From positions 1,674,001 through 1,738,000 of the forward strand of contig NZ_CP013234.1 in assembly GCF_001584185.1 (NCBI RefSeq): DNA of 64,000 bases, given 5' to 3'. The notes under the pieces are model-generated. The model had not been told where the DNA came from. It searched no databases and worked only from the letters and a program-made list of their open reading frames with translations. The first letter of the stretch is position 1; each line of letters begins with the position of its first letter. Positions 8,368 to 17,801 of this stretch are shown piece after piece. A program made the position numbers and the translations under genes. The stretch is from Collimonas pratensis. Its GTDB lineage: Bacteria > Pseudomonadota > Gammaproteobacteria > Burkholderiales > Burkholderiaceae_D.

Positions 8368-10868
8368 TCTTCCAGCAGTCTCTACGCATGACCCAGCGCG
8401 ACTGGCGCGCCGGCGAATTACGCTTCTTGCTGATAGCCTTGATTGTCGCAGTTGCCTCATTGTCCGCGGTCGGCTTCTTTGTCGACCGTATGCGCGCCGG
8501 CCTCAGCCGCGATGCGCACCAGTTGCTGGGAGCAGACCTGCTGATTTCCGCCGACCAGCGCATCAATCCCGCCTGGCGTGCTGAAGCAGAACAGCGCCAC
8601 CTGACCTTGGCCGATACAGTGGTGTTTCCGAGCATGGCGCTGGCCGGCGAGGGTGACGACGCCCGCTCGCAGTTGGCGTCGCTCAAGGCCGTCACGGCTG
8701 GTTATCCCTTGCGCGGCAGCCTGGTGGTGGCCGATGCCCCCGGCAGCACCCAGCAGACCGTCAGGCTGACGCCAGCCGCCGGCACGGTCTGGCTGGACGC
8801 CAACATGTTGACGGCCTTGAACCTGAAAGTGGGCGATCCGCTCAAGCTGGGCGACCGCAGCTTCAAAATCTCCAAGGTGCTGGTGATCGAACCCGACCGC
8901 GGCAGCGGCTTCATCAATTTTGCACCGCGCGTGATGCTCTCCATGGCTGACCTGGCTTCGACCAACCTGATCCAGGACGGCTCGCGCGTCACCTACCGCC
9001 TGCTGCTGGCGGGCGCGCAGCAGCAAATACAGGATTTCCAGAAATGGGTGGAAAGCGATATCGCCCGTGAAAACGTGAAAGGCGTGCGTATCGAGGGCCT
9101 GGAAAACGGCCGTCCGGAAATGCGCGCTACGCTGGATCGTGGCGAGCAGTTCCTGTCGCTGGTGGGCTTGCTGTCGGCGCTGCTGGCGGCGGTGGCGGTA
9201 GCCATGGCGGCGCGCCGCTTCATGCTACGCCATCTGGATGCCTGCGCCATGCTGCGCTGTCTTGGCATGACCCAGAACCAGGTGACTCAGCTGTATCTGC
9301 TGGAATTCTTCTTGATCGGCCTGGCCGGCAGCGTGATCGGCGTGCTGCTGGGCTTCGGCGCGCATTTCATGCTGCTCGAACTGCTCGGCAAATTCATCTC
9401 CAGCGACTTGCCGGGCGCCAGCCCGATTCCTGCGCTGCAAGGTCTGGTCACCGGTCTGCTGTTGCTGATCGGTTTTGCCTTGCCGCCCATCCTGCAGCTG
9501 CGCAACGTGCCGCACAACCGCGTGATCCGGCGCGAGCAGGATGCGCCGCAAGCGCTGGTGCTGGCTACTTATGGGCTCGGGACGCTGGTCTTCATCGGCT
9601 TGCTGCTGTGGCAGGCTGGCGACCTCAAGCTGGGTTTGCTGACCGCGCTCGGCTTCCTGGGCGGCTTCGGCCTGTTCGCCTTGCTCGGCTGGCTGGCGCT
9701 CAAGGGCTCGCGCCATATCCGCGGGCTGTCGCGCCATCCTAGCTGGCGCTTCGCGCTGACTGCGTTGCAGCGGCGTCCGGCGGCGACCGTGGTGCAGATC
9801 GTCGCCTTGTCGCTGGGCCTGATGGCGCTGCTGCTGCTGACCGTGATCCGCGGCGACCTGATCGGCGCCTGGCAGCAAGCCACGCCGGTTGACGCGCCGA
9901 ATCGCTTTGTGATCAATATCCAGGATGACCAGCGCGCCGAGATCAGCCAGCGCCTGCAGGGAATCGGCATCGCCAGGCCAGAGCTGTTTCCGATGATCCG
10001 CGGCCGCCTGACTCAGGTCAACGGCAAGCCGGTCACGGCCGACACCTATCCTGAGGACAAGGCCAAGCGCCTGGTCGACCGCGAATTCAACCTGTCCACC
10101 ATGCAGCAAGTGCCGCCGCAGAATAGCATCACCGCCGGGCGCTGGTTCGATGACAGCCAGCCTGCCGCTTCGGTCGAGGAGGGGCTGGCCAAGACCCTCA
10201 AGCTGAAGTTGGGCGACCAGTTGCAGTTCGATATCGCCGGCCAGCTGGTGAGCGCGCCGGTGACCAGCATCCGCAAGCTGGAGTGGGGCTCGATGCGGGT
10301 CAATTTCTTCGTCATCCTCAATCCAAAACTGATGCACGACATGCCGCAAACCTGGATCACCGCCTTCAACCTGCCGTCGGCACAGGCGGCGTTCGGCAAC
10401 CAGCTGACGCGCGATTTCCCCAACCTGACGGTGGTCGATATCGGCAGCGTCATCCAGCAGATCCAGGGCGTGATCAGCCAGGTGGTGGCAGCGGTCGAAT
10501 TCCTGTTCCTGTTCACGCTCGCGTCCGGTGCGCTGGTGCTGTATGCGGCGCTGGTCGGCTCGCAGGATGAGCGTACCCGCGAAGCTGGCCTGTTGCGCGC
10601 GCTCGGCGCTACCCGCAAGCAGTTGTCACAGTCGCAATGGATAGAGTTCGCCCTGATCGGCAGCCTGGCCGGCTTCCTTGCCGCCAGCGGCGCTGCCGCC
10701 ATCGGCTGGGCGCTGGCGCAGTATGTGTTCAGCTTCACCTGGACCTTCAGCCCGCTGGTCTGGCTGGCGGGAATGGCGATCGGCGCTGCTTGCACCTTTG
10801 CCGGCGGCTGGGTCGGCCTGCGCCATGTACTGCGCCAGCCGCCGCTGCAAACCTTGCGCGAGGCCTGA
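8364..10868 (+). CDS. FtsX-like ABC permease (YbbP type)
   Basis: A predicted inner-membrane protein of 834 aa with the layout of the YbbP/FtsX permease group: a TM helix at ~20-40, a large periplasmic domain, three or four helices, a second periplasmic domain and a C-terminal FtsX block with RTREAGLLRALGATRKQL in the cytoplasmic loop. In E. coli the permease is paired with an ATPase (YbbA) and TesA; neither is adjacent here. Substrates of the group are thought to be lipids or lipoproteins, unproven. The ATG at 8364, overlapping the DUF4126 stop, is preferred over 8325. Confidence 0.85.
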   Translation: MIFQQSLRMTQRDWRAGELRFLLIALIVAVASLSAVGFFVDRMRAGLSRDAHQLLGADLLISADQRINPAWRAEAEQRHLTLADTVVFPSMALAGEGDDARSQLASLKAVTAGYPLRGSLVVADAPGSTQQTVRLTPAAGTVWLDANMLTALNLKVGDPLKLGDRSFKISKVLVIEPDRGSGFINFAPRVMLSMADLASTNLIQDGSRVTYRLLLAGAQQQIQDFQKWVESDIARENVKGVRIEGLENGRPEMRATLDRGEQFLSLVGLLSALLAAVAVAMAARRFMLRHLDACAMLRCLGMTQNQVTQLYLLEFFLIGLAGSVIGVLLGFGAHFMLLELLGKFISSDLPGASPIPALQGLVTGLLLLIGFALPPILQLRNVPHNRVIRREQDAPQALVLATYGLGTLVFIGLLLWQAGDLKLGLLTALGFLGGFGLFALLGWLALKGSRHIRGLSRHPSWRFALTALQRRPAATVVQIVALSLGLMALLLLTVIRGDLIGAWQQATPVDAPNRFVINIQDDQRAEISQRLQGIGIARPELFPMIRGRLTQVNGKPVTADTYPEDKAKRLVDREFNLSTMQQVPPQNSITAGRWFDDSQPAASVEEGLAKTLKLKLGDQLQFDIAGQLVSAPVTSIRKLEWGSMRVNFFVILNPKLMHDMPQTWITAFNLPSAQAAFGNQLTRDFPNLTVVDIGSVIQQIQGVISQVVAAVEFLFLFTLASGALVLYAALVGSQDERTREAGLLRALGATRKQLSQSQWIEFALIGSLAGFLAASGAAAIGWALAQYVFSFTWTFSPLVWLAGMAIGAACTFAGGWVGLRHVLRQPPLQTLREA

Positions 10869-10927
10869 AGCAGTACTGTCTGCCGGCATTTCGGGGATAA
10901 TGAGGGCTTACGCTATCATTATCCGCC

Positions 10928-11365
10928 ATGACTACAGACACCACCGCCTCCACCCAAGCGCCTGAAGAGCAATCCCAGGCCAGCCTCTACGACCTGATCG
11001 GCGGCGCCGGCAAGCTGCGCGAACTGGTCGATCGCTTTTACGACCTGATGGACCTGGAGCCGCAATTCGCCGTGATCCGGGCCTTGCATCCGACCACCCT
11101 CGAAGGTTCGCGCGACAAGTTCTACTGGTTCCTGTCCGGCTGGAGCGGCGGTCCCGACTTGTATATCCAGCAGTTCGGCCATCCGCGCCTGCGCGCCCGC
11201 CATCTGCCTTACGGCATCGCGTCGCCCGAGCGCGACCAGTGGCTGCGCTGCATGGCGCTGGCGATGCAGGACGTCGGTATGGATGAGTGGCTGCAGGAGC
11301 GCCTGCTGACGTCCTTCTTCCAGACCGCCGACTGGATGCGCAACAAGCCCGATACCCCACAATAA
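10928..11365 (+). CDS. Group II truncated haemoglobin
   Basis: A 145-aa 2/2 globin. The group II marks are Phe37-Tyr38 at the B9/B10 positions, the proximal His92 (RARHLPYGI, F8) and Trp105 at G8 (RDQWLRCM). The first ~18 residues are a polar extension. Such globins bind O2 or NO and are linked to oxygen and nitrosative stress handling; the exact role varies. It sits 59 bases after the permease gene and 32 before rmuC, all on the same strand, so an operon is possible. Confidence 0.92.
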   Translation: MTTDTTASTQAPEEQSQASLYDLIGGAGKLRELVDRFYDLMDLEPQFAVIRALHPTTLEGSRDKFYWFLSGWSGGPDLYIQQFGHPRLRARHLPYGIASPERDQWLRCMALAMQDVGMDEWLQERLLTSFFQTADWMRNKPDTPQ

Positions 11366-11397
11366 CTGTCTGTTTCAGACTAAATTAGATAGCCCAC

Positions 11398-12873
11398 ATG
11401 CCATCATCAGAATTACTCGTCTTGCTTGCCGTCGCCGCCGTCATCATCGTGCTGCAGATCGTCGCCATCTTGCGCAGCGCGCGTGGCGCCGATCCGGCGC
11501 AGCAGCTGGGGCAGTTGCAGAATGATCTGCAACGCCATCAGCAAGATCAGCAAGATCGTGGCGAACGCCAGCAGCGCGACCTGCGCGGCGAAGTGCAGAC
11601 CAGTGCGCAAAACATGCGGCAGGAAATCGGCAGCAATTTCGGCCAGCTGCAGCAGACGCTGGCCGCGCAGATGACCAGCGTTGCCACCTTGCAGAACAAC
11701 CAGATCGACACTTTCGCCCAGCAGTTGGTCAAGCTGACTGAAACCAATGCTCAGCAGCTCGATGGCATGCGGCTGGCGATGAACCAGCAGGCCCAGAACA
11801 GCCGCGAAGAACAGGCGCAATCGCTCAAGCGCTTCGGCGATACGCTCAACCAGACGCTGGCGGCGCTGACCGAATCGAATGCGCAGCGGATGGCGGAAGT
11901 GCGCGCCACGCTGGAAGCCAGGATCAAGGACCTGCAAACCGACAACGGCTTGCGGCTGGAAGAAATGCGCAAGACCGTCGACGAGAAGCTGCATGCGACG
12001 CTGGAGCAGCGTCTGGGTGAATCGTTCAAGATCGTTTCCGATCGTCTGGAAAAAGTGCACCAGGGCCTGGGTGAAATGCAGCAGCTGGCGATCGGCGTCG
12101 GCGACCTCAAGCGCGTGCTGACCAACGTCAAGACACGCGGCACCTGGGGCGAAGTGCAGCTGGAAATGCTGCTGGAACAGGTGTTGACGCCGGAGCAGTA
12201 CGCCAAGAACGTGGAAACCGTTCCCGGCAGCGGCGAACGGGTGGAGTTCGCCATCAAGTTGCCGGGCAATGACGACGGCGGCACGCCGGTTTGGATGCCG
12301 ATCGACGCCAAGTTCCCGAAAGAACAGTACGAACGGCTGGCGGATGCAGCTGATCGCGCCGATGCCGAAGGCGTGGCGCTGGCTTCTCGGGAACTGGAGC
12401 GCGCCGTGCGCCTGGAGGCCAAGACGATCGCCGAAAAATACCTGTCGCCGCCGCTGACCACCGATTTCGCCATCCTGTTCCTGCCGACCGAGGGCCTGTA
12501 CGCCGAGGTCATGCGCCGTCCAGGCCTGGCCGACGAATTGCAGCGCCTGCACCGCATCAGCATCGCCGGGCCATCGACCTTATCGGCGCTGCTGAACAGC
12601 CTGCAGATGGGCTTCCGCACGCTGGCGCTGGAAAAGCGCTCATCCGAAGTGTGGCAAGTACTGGGCGCGGTCAAGACCGAATTCGGCAAGTTCGGCGACG
12701 TCCTGGCCGCCACCAAGCTGACGCTGGAACGCGCCGCCAAGAACATCGACCAGGCTGAAGTGCGCAGCCGCCAGATGGCGCGCAAGCTGAAATCGGTGGA
12801 GGCCTTGCCGAGCGAGGCGGCGCAGCGGCTGCTGGGGAAAGAGCCGGACCTGCTGGCAGACGACGAAAACTGA
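11398..12873 (+). CDS. rmuC: DNA recombination protein RmuC
   Basis: A 491-aa RmuC-family protein. An N-terminal membrane anchor (about 4-22) is followed by a long Gln-rich coiled coil (about 35-215) and the conserved C-terminal nuclease-like domain with WGEVQLEMLLEQVL and MPIDAKFPKEQYERL. RmuC limits rearrangement at inverted repeats in E. coli and is related to restriction-endonuclease folds; its biochemical activity is poorly defined. Length and order are typical. A stem-loop terminator follows directly. Confidence 0.95.
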   Translation: MPSSELLVLLAVAAVIIVLQIVAILRSARGADPAQQLGQLQNDLQRHQQDQQDRGERQQRDLRGEVQTSAQNMRQEIGSNFGQLQQTLAAQMTSVATLQNNQIDTFAQQLVKLTETNAQQLDGMRLAMNQQAQNSREEQAQSLKRFGDTLNQTLAALTESNAQRMAEVRATLEARIKDLQTDNGLRLEEMRKTVDEKLHATLEQRLGESFKIVSDRLEKVHQGLGEMQQLAIGVGDLKRVLTNVKTRGTWGEVQLEMLLEQVLTPEQYAKNVETVPGSGERVEFAIKLPGNDDGGTPVWMPIDAKFPKEQYERLADAADRADAEGVALASRELERAVRLEAKTIAEKYLSPPLTTDFAILFLPTEGLYAEVMRRPGLADELQRLHRISIAGPSTLSALLNSLQMGFRTLALEKRSSEVWQVLGAVKTEFGKFGDVLAATKLTLERAAKNIDQAEVRSRQMARKLKSVEALPSEAAQRLLGKEPDLLADDEN

Positions 12874-12874
12874 G

Positions 12875-12911
12875 ATCAAAAACTGAAACCCAATCTGTGG
12901 GTATTTTTGAT
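12875..12911 (+). terminator. Terminator after rmuC
   Basis: ACCCA-ATCTG-TGGGT hairpin extended by flanking ATCAAAAA / TTTTTGAT, with the T-run on the right arm. It begins two bases after the rmuC stop. Confidence 0.75.
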
Positions 12912-13052
12912 TAATTGATCCGGTGGGAGTTGGATTTTTGGATGAAATGAAAGCAGGGCAGCTTCGTAGATTTGCCCCGGCTTACCCGCCGGGAGGAGCA
13001 TTCACGGTCTTAATGGCTTTGCTGAGCAGGCCAAGAAACAAGGCAATTTCTC

Positions 13053-13085
13053 TTGACTAATATGGTCTAGTTGATAGACTAGATC
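13053..13085 (+). promoter_or_regulatory. Promoter with operator palindrome for the toxin-antitoxin pair
   Basis: TTGACT at 13053-13058 is a plausible -35. About 17 bases on, the -10 region lies inside an inverted repeat GGTCTAGT-TGATAG-ACTAGATC (13064-13085, 7 of 8 pairs). A palindrome over the -10 is what an autoregulated antitoxin-toxin operon would be expected to have. The antitoxin start lies 26 bases downstream. Confidence 0.6.
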
Positions 13086-13111
13086 ATGTTGATATAGATG
13101 AGGGTATTGCC

Positions 13112-13348
13112 ATGCGAGAATACGGAGTGTACGAAGCCAAAACGAAATTGGCGGACTTGATCAAGCAAGTCCAGCAAGGTGAACGGATCACGATCACTAA
13201 TCGCGGTGAGCCCGTAGCAGATTTGGTTCCTAGCGCCAACCGGGCGGCACAGCAGACGATGGAGGCGATTGACGCCATCAAGACCATGCGGGCAGGAACA
13301 ATCGATCAAGCCGAGTTCGTCGAAATGCGTGGTCAGGGGCGTCGTTAA
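13112..13348 (+). CDS. Phd/YefM-type antitoxin
   Basis: A 78-aa antitoxin with the Phd/YefM N-terminal fold (GVYEAKTKLADLIKQVQQGE, then RITITNRGEPVADLVP), which normally binds the operon operator as a dimer. The C-terminal tail (about 48-78) is the expected toxin-wrapping segment. The last base of its TAA is the first base of the toxin ATG, giving tight translational coupling. The palindrome in the promoter is the likely binding site. The region just upstream is gene-free, as often seen for acquired TA modules. Confidence 0.88.
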   Translation: MREYGVYEAKTKLADLIKQVQQGERITITNRGEPVADLVPSANRAAQQTMEAIDAIKTMRAGTIDQAEFVEMRGQGRR

Positions 13349-13779
13349 TGAGCGGCGGTTTCGTGCTGGATGCGTCTGTGACGATCCGCTGGGCGCTCAA
13401 TGATGGTTCGCCGGCAGATCGGGCTTATGCTGACCAGGTACTCGATTCGCTGGCCCTTGCATCGGCTTGGGTGCCGGCGCTATGGTACACGGAGACGATC
13501 CACGTGCTGCGCTGCGCGGAAGAGCGTGAAAAATTTGGTGAATCGGCCTTGACAGGATTTGTCTATCGTCTGGGGCAACTGCCGATTCATCTTGACGCTG
13601 CCGCGCCTTCGGGGATTCAACTGGCAGTAGCGGCGATATCGAGAGAATTCAGACTTTCTGGATACGATGCGCAATATCTCGAATTGGCCCGCAGGCGCAA
13701 CTTGCCATTAGCAACCTTGGACAAGGATTTAAGAAAGGCGGCGAAGAAAGCTGGTGTGCCAATTTATCTCCTGCACTAG
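13348..13779 (+). CDS. vapC: PIN-domain toxin (VapC-like ribonuclease)
   Basis: A 143-aa PIN-domain protein, expected to be an Mg-dependent endoribonuclease held inactive by the antitoxin before it. The acidic quartet is visible: Asp8 (FVLDAS), Glu49 (YTETIHV), Asp107 (SGYDAQYLELA) and Asp125/127 (LATLDKDL). Known VapC toxins cut initiator tRNA or rRNA; the target here is unknown. All catalytic positions look intact, so the module is probably active. The next gene is convergent, with a GATTTCCAG-CTGGAAATC hairpin (13797-13819) between them. Confidence 0.9.
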   Translation: MSGGFVLDASVTIRWALNDGSPADRAYADQVLDSLALASAWVPALWYTETIHVLRCAEEREKFGESALTGFVYRLGQLPIHLDAAAPSGIQLAVAAISREFRLSGYDAQYLELARRRNLPLATLDKDLRKAAKKAGVPIYLLH

Positions 13780-13830
13780 AGGAAGTGTGTGTGCCTGATT
13801 TCCAGTATCGCTGGAAATCCCTCTACATTG

Positions 13831-14646
13831 TCAAGCCGGCATCGCAAACGGCGGCTTGCCGGCCTGCTGCACTACCTCTACCTCGATCCCGAGACAAGTC
13901 CTGACGATATGCGGCGTCATGCTCAGCGTCGGCGTATCCTGCACCAGCAAGGTGCCATCCGCCAACCATGCCAGCTGGTCGGCATAGCGCGCCGCCAGGT
14001 TGGGATCGTGCATGATCGCCAGTACGCCGATATGCCATTCCTTGACCAGTTGCCGCAGGGTGCGCAGCAGATGATGCTGGTGCGCCAGATCGAGTGCAGC
14101 GGTCGGTTCATCCAGCAACAGATAACGTGGCGCCGGCGGGGTTTCCTGTTCATTGGCCGCCGGCCGCAGCTGCGCCAGTACACGGGCAAACTGCACACGC
14201 GCCAGTTCGCCGCCGGAGAGCGTGGTGACATCGCGCTCCGCAAGGGCAGCCGCACCGGCCAGCGCCAGCGCTTCCATCGCAATCAGCCTGTCGTTCATGC
14301 TGTTGCCGCCGCCGTGCGGATAGCGGCCCAGCAAGGCGATTTCCATGGCCGTGAAGGGGAACGAAAACTGCACGCTCTGCGGCAGCACGGCGCGGATCTT
14401 GGCCAGCTGCTGCGGGCTCAGCTGATTGAGCGTGACATGGTTGATCGATATCTGCCCGCCCAGCCGTACATCGCCGTCTTGCCGCTTGCCATGGAATTCG
14501 CCCGACATGGCTTTCAGCAGGCTGCTTTTGCCGGCGCCGTTACGGCCCAGCAGCGCCACGATCTGGCCTGGCTGGATCGACAGGTTGAGCTTGTGCAGGA
14601 TGGTCTTGTCGCCACGTTGCAGGGAAAGGTCAGTCGCAACTAGCAT
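13831..14646 (-). CDS. hmuV: Haem ABC transporter ATPase
   Basis: A 271-aa ABC ATPase that powers haem import across the inner membrane. Walker A is GRNGAGKS, the signature is LSGGE, Walker B is YLLLDEP and the H-loop is MHDPN. It is the last gene of the leftward haem operon, 30 bases after the permease. FecCD-type systems for vitamin B12 or siderophores have similar ATPases; assignment to haem rests on the neighbouring haem-degradation protein and receptor. Confidence 0.93.
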   Translation of the reverse strand: MLVATDLSLQRGDKTILHKLNLSIQPGQIVALLGRNGAGKSSLLKAMSGEFHGKRQDGDVRLGGQISINHVTLNQLSPQQLAKIRAVLPQSVQFSFPFTAMEIALLGRYPHGGGNSMNDRLIAMEALALAGAAALAERDVTTLSGGELARVQFARVLAQLRPAANEQETPPAPRYLLLDEPTAALDLAHQHHLLRTLRQLVKEWHIGVLAIMHDPNLAARYADQLAWLADGTLLVQDTPTLSMTPHIVRTCLGIEVEVVQQAGKPPFAMPA

Positions 14647-14676
14647 GATGGTTTTCCGTGTGGTTTCAAGATAGGG

Positions 14677-15786
14677 CTACAGGCCAAGCTGTGCGCGGCG
14701 GCGCCACAGCAGCACGATGAAGAAAGGCCCGCCCAGCAACGCCGTGAGGATGCCCAGCGGCAGTTCCGCCGGCGCCGCCATGGTGCGCGACGCCAGGTCG
14801 GCCAGCAGAGTCAGCAGCGCGCCGAACAGCATGGCGCCCGGCAAAACTACGCGCTGATCGGGACCGCAGGTGAGACGGATGCAGTGCGGCGCTACCAGGC
14901 CGATGAAGCCGATGGTGCCGGTGCAAGCTACCAGACCGCCGACGCACAGTGAACTGACGATCAACACCTGGCGTTTGATGCGCTGCACCGGCACGCCGAG
15001 GTGCTGGGCTTCCGCTTCTCCCAGCAGCATCGCGTTCAAGGCCGCCGAGTGGCGCGCCATCGCTGCTACGCACAGGACGACTACCGGTGCCGCCACCGCC
15101 AGCAAGGACCAGTGTGCGCTGGCCAGGCTGCCGAGATTCCAGAAGGTCAGGGTGCGCAGCTGGGCGTCGCCGGCAATAAAGCTGAGCACGCCGATGCCAG
15201 CCATCGAGATGGCATTGAAGGCGATCCCGGCCAGCAGCAGGATGGGCAGCGCCAGGCGGCCCTTGGCCGCGCCGATCCGATACACCAGCAGCGCCACTGC
15301 CAGGGCGCCGGCAAACGCTGCCAGCATCGGCGCATAGATGCCGACCACGCTTAATGCTGCCGGCCACAGCACGCCGCCGAGCACGATGATGATGGCGGCG
15401 CCAAGGGCAGCGCCGCTGGAGACGCCGATCAGTCCTGGATCGGCCAGAGGATTGCGGAACAAGGCTTGCAGGGCGCTGCCGGCGGCGCCGAAGCCGCAGC
15501 CGACCAGCACCGCCAGCAGCACCCGCGGCAGACGGATATCCAGCAGCACCGCGCGCGCCTGGGCGTCGGCCGCCGATAGTTCGGCGCCGGACCACAGCAG
15601 GCGCGGCACTTGCCACGGATCGATGCGATAGGCGCCCAGGCCTGCGCACAAGGTCATGACCACCAGCAGCAACAGTGCCAGAACCAGCAGCACCATGCGC
15701 TGGCGAGACTGGCGCGCGATTGCCGGCGGTGAAATGGCAATCATCGGAGCCAACGGTTGCGCGGCGGCGGAATAAGAAGAGGACAT
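14677..15786 (-). CDS. hmuU: Haem ABC transporter permease (FecCD family)
   Basis: A 369-aa inner-membrane permease with about ten helices, of the BtuC/FecCD family. It has the early RLPRVLLAVLVGCGFGAAGSA-like segment and the GLIGVSSGAALGAA motif, and a late cytoplasmic EAEAQHLGVPVQRIK loop that contacts the ATPase. It forms a homodimer with two HmuV subunits. The start lies six bases after the stop of the binding-protein gene. Confidence 0.93.
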   Translation of the reverse strand: MSSSYSAAAQPLAPMIAISPPAIARQSRQRMVLLVLALLLLVVMTLCAGLGAYRIDPWQVPRLLWSGAELSAADAQARAVLLDIRLPRVLLAVLVGCGFGAAGSALQALFRNPLADPGLIGVSSGAALGAAIIIVLGGVLWPAALSVVGIYAPMLAAFAGALAVALLVYRIGAAKGRLALPILLLAGIAFNAISMAGIGVLSFIAGDAQLRTLTFWNLGSLASAHWSLLAVAAPVVVLCVAAMARHSAALNAMLLGEAEAQHLGVPVQRIKRQVLIVSSLCVGGLVACTGTIGFIGLVAPHCIRLTCGPDQRVVLPGAMLFGALLTLLADLASRTMAAPAELPLGILTALLGGPFFIVLLWRRRAQLGL

Positions 15787-15792
15787 CAGGAA

Positions 15793-16692
15793 TCAGGCAG
15801 TCAATTGAGCAGAAAGACGGCGCAGGGCAGCCGGCAGCCGCGGACCAAAGCCGAGCAGCAGCAAGGCATCCATATCGGCGATCACGCGCCTGTTACGCGC
15901 TGCGGGAGTCAATGCCAGGCCTGGCATTTTCAGCAATTGCGCAAGGCCACCCATGGCGGCCAGGCCTTCGCTGGTAGTCATCAGGACATCGGGTGCCGCA
16001 GCGATGGCGCTTTCCGCGGTCAGCGGCTTGTAGCCTTTGAAGCCGTCCTCGCCGCCTAAGGCATTGACTGCGCCGGCATAGCGGATCATGGCGTCGGCGG
16101 CGGTATCGCGTCCGGCCACCATGGCCTGGGTGCCGCTGTTGCTGAGGATGAACAGCACTCGCGGTGGCGGCTTGCCAGACTGCTGCTGGCGTTGAGCCTG
16201 GATCGCTGTCATGGCCGCCAGCCAGTCGTTGTCGAAGGTTTGCAGCAGGCGATCGCCGCGTGTAGTCAAATCCAATGCTTTGGCGCTGCCGCTGATCTTG
16301 TCGCGCACCGATTGCACGTCGTGCCGCTCGGATAAGGTGATGACACGCACGCCGGCGGCTGCGATCTGCTGGATTGCCGTCGGCGGACCTGCTTCGGCCG
16401 AAGCCAGCAGCAGGTCGGGGCGCAAAGACAGCACACCCTCCGCCGACAGGGCGCGCTGGTAGCCCATTTTCGGCAACGCCAGCGCGGCCGCCGGATAGGT
16501 GCTGGTGGTGTCGCTGCCGATCAGCATGGCGCCGGCGTCCAGTGCATACACTACTTCTGTGATGGCGCCTCCGGCTACTGCTACGCGCAGAGGTTTGGGG
16601 GCGGCGGCGCTAGTCGGCAGCATCGTCAGCAGCATGCCGGCCGCAGTTGTTCCCAGCAGCATGCGGCGCTGATAGTCGACAGGCGGTTTCAC
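15793..16692 (-). CDS. hmuT: Periplasmic haem-binding protein
   Basis: A 299-aa substrate-binding protein of the class III (helical backbone) type. A signal sequence occupies residues 1-30 with an Arg pair (YQRRMLLG) before the hydrophobic stretch, so Tat or Sec export are both possible. The mature part opens LRVAVAGGAITEVVYAL and has the typical GYQRALSAEGVLSLRPDLLL segment. It hands haem from the receptor to HmuUV. Its start overlaps the HmuS stop by four bases. Confidence 0.92.
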   Translation of the reverse strand: MKPPVDYQRRMLLGTTAAGMLLTMLPTSAAAPKPLRVAVAGGAITEVVYALDAGAMLIGSDTTSTYPAAALALPKMGYQRALSAEGVLSLRPDLLLASAEAGPPTAIQQIAAAGVRVITLSERHDVQSVRDKISGSAKALDLTTRGDRLLQTFDNDWLAAMTAIQAQRQQQSGKPPPRVLFILSNSGTQAMVAGRDTAADAMIRYAGAVNALGGEDGFKGYKPLTAESAIAAAPDVLMTTSEGLAAMGGLAQLLKMPGLALTPAARNRRVIADMDALLLLGFGPRLPAALRRLSAQLTA

Positions 16693-17774
16693 GCTTGCAC
16701 CTCGGTTTCGCTTTGCAGTAGCGGCAGGTTGATTGCCGTCGCGCGCCAGGCAGGCAGTTCCGGCTGGCCCGGCTTGCGTACGCCGAACAGCATGGCGATG
16801 GTGCCGCCGTCGGCGTCGAACAGCTCCAGTGAAGTGACTGCGCCGTCGCGGGTCGGCTTGCTGACTACCCAGCTGGAGACGATCTTGTCTTCCCGCAGAT
16901 GCAGGTTAAAGCCCGGATCCAACACGTTCAGCCAGGGGCCCATCAGTTTGATGTTGGCGACAGGACCGGAATGGATCTGGATCATGCCGCGGTTGCCGAC
17001 AAACACCATGATCGGCAAGCCGCTCGCCGCTGCCTGGTCAAGGATCAGCCGGGCGGCGCCGTTGTCCAGCCGGCGAACGAATTGCGGCGGCGCCAGGCGC
17101 AGCGCCTGGGTGCGGCTGACGCCGAAATCGCGCAGCAGGCCGAAGAACTCGTGTGTATCCTGCATATTGCTCCAGGCGGCGCGGAAGCCGTCGCCGTCGA
17201 TCTCGGCATCCGCTTTGTCGATGGCGGCCGGCGGTGCCGGTTCAACGGTGATGCCGGGCAGCTGCTGCGGATCGCGCCAGCGCACCACCAGTTCGTCGAA
17301 AGCTGCATGGTTGCTGTGTTCGCGCAAGAATACCTTGTGCACGGCTTCGCCATGCAGGTCGTAGAACTGCAAGCTTTTCTGCAAGCTGGTCTCGCTGCCG
17401 CGCGTGACTTCTTCGATCACGGCGCAGCCGAAATGCCATTGTTTATAGAAAATCCGCAAATCGATGGCTGCGCCCAGCGCCAGGCCGACATGGCCGTTGT
17501 GGCTCATTTTTTCGTAGACGCCATCCTTTTCATGCACCACGTTGTCGTTGCGGGTGAGCGCCATTACCGCGCCCAGCTGCGGTACTTCTTCAAAGATTTC
17601 GACGAAGTTCGGCTGCAGACGGATCGCTTCGGCGCCGACGCAGGCAGCTAGTGCTTCGCCTTCGGAAACACCGATGGCGACAGCGGCGTCGCGGTTGCGC
17701 AGTTTCTGTTCGCGCTTGGCGGCGAGAAAGCGCTGGCGCAGGTCGGATTGTGGGTTACGGGTGGCGGCAAGCAT
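16689..17774 (-). CDS. hmuS: Haem-degrading/haem-chaperone protein HmuS
   Basis: A 361-aa HemS/ChuX-family cytoplasmic protein with the two repeated halves of the family (about 30-180 and 210-350). Family members take up imported haem and either break it down or pass it on. Visible marks include MALTRNDNVVHEKDG in the first half and VGNRGMIQIHSGPV in the second, which includes the usual haem-site histidine region. It is the second gene of the operon, 27 bases after the receptor. Chaperone versus degradation activity cannot be told from sequence. Confidence 0.92.
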   Translation of the reverse strand: MLAATRNPQSDLRQRFLAAKREQKLRNRDAAVAIGVSEGEALAACVGAEAIRLQPNFVEIFEEVPQLGAVMALTRNDNVVHEKDGVYEKMSHNGHVGLALGAAIDLRIFYKQWHFGCAVIEEVTRGSETSLQKSLQFYDLHGEAVHKVFLREHSNHAAFDELVVRWRDPQQLPGITVEPAPPAAIDKADAEIDGDGFRAAWSNMQDTHEFFGLLRDFGVSRTQALRLAPPQFVRRLDNGAARLILDQAAASGLPIMVFVGNRGMIQIHSGPVANIKLMGPWLNVLDPGFNLHLREDKIVSSWVVSKPTRDGAVTSLELFDADGGTIAMLFGVRKPGQPELPAWRATAINLPLLQSETEVQA

Positions 17775-17801
17775 GGGATTCTCCTCCGGGAAGTGGATTG
17801 G

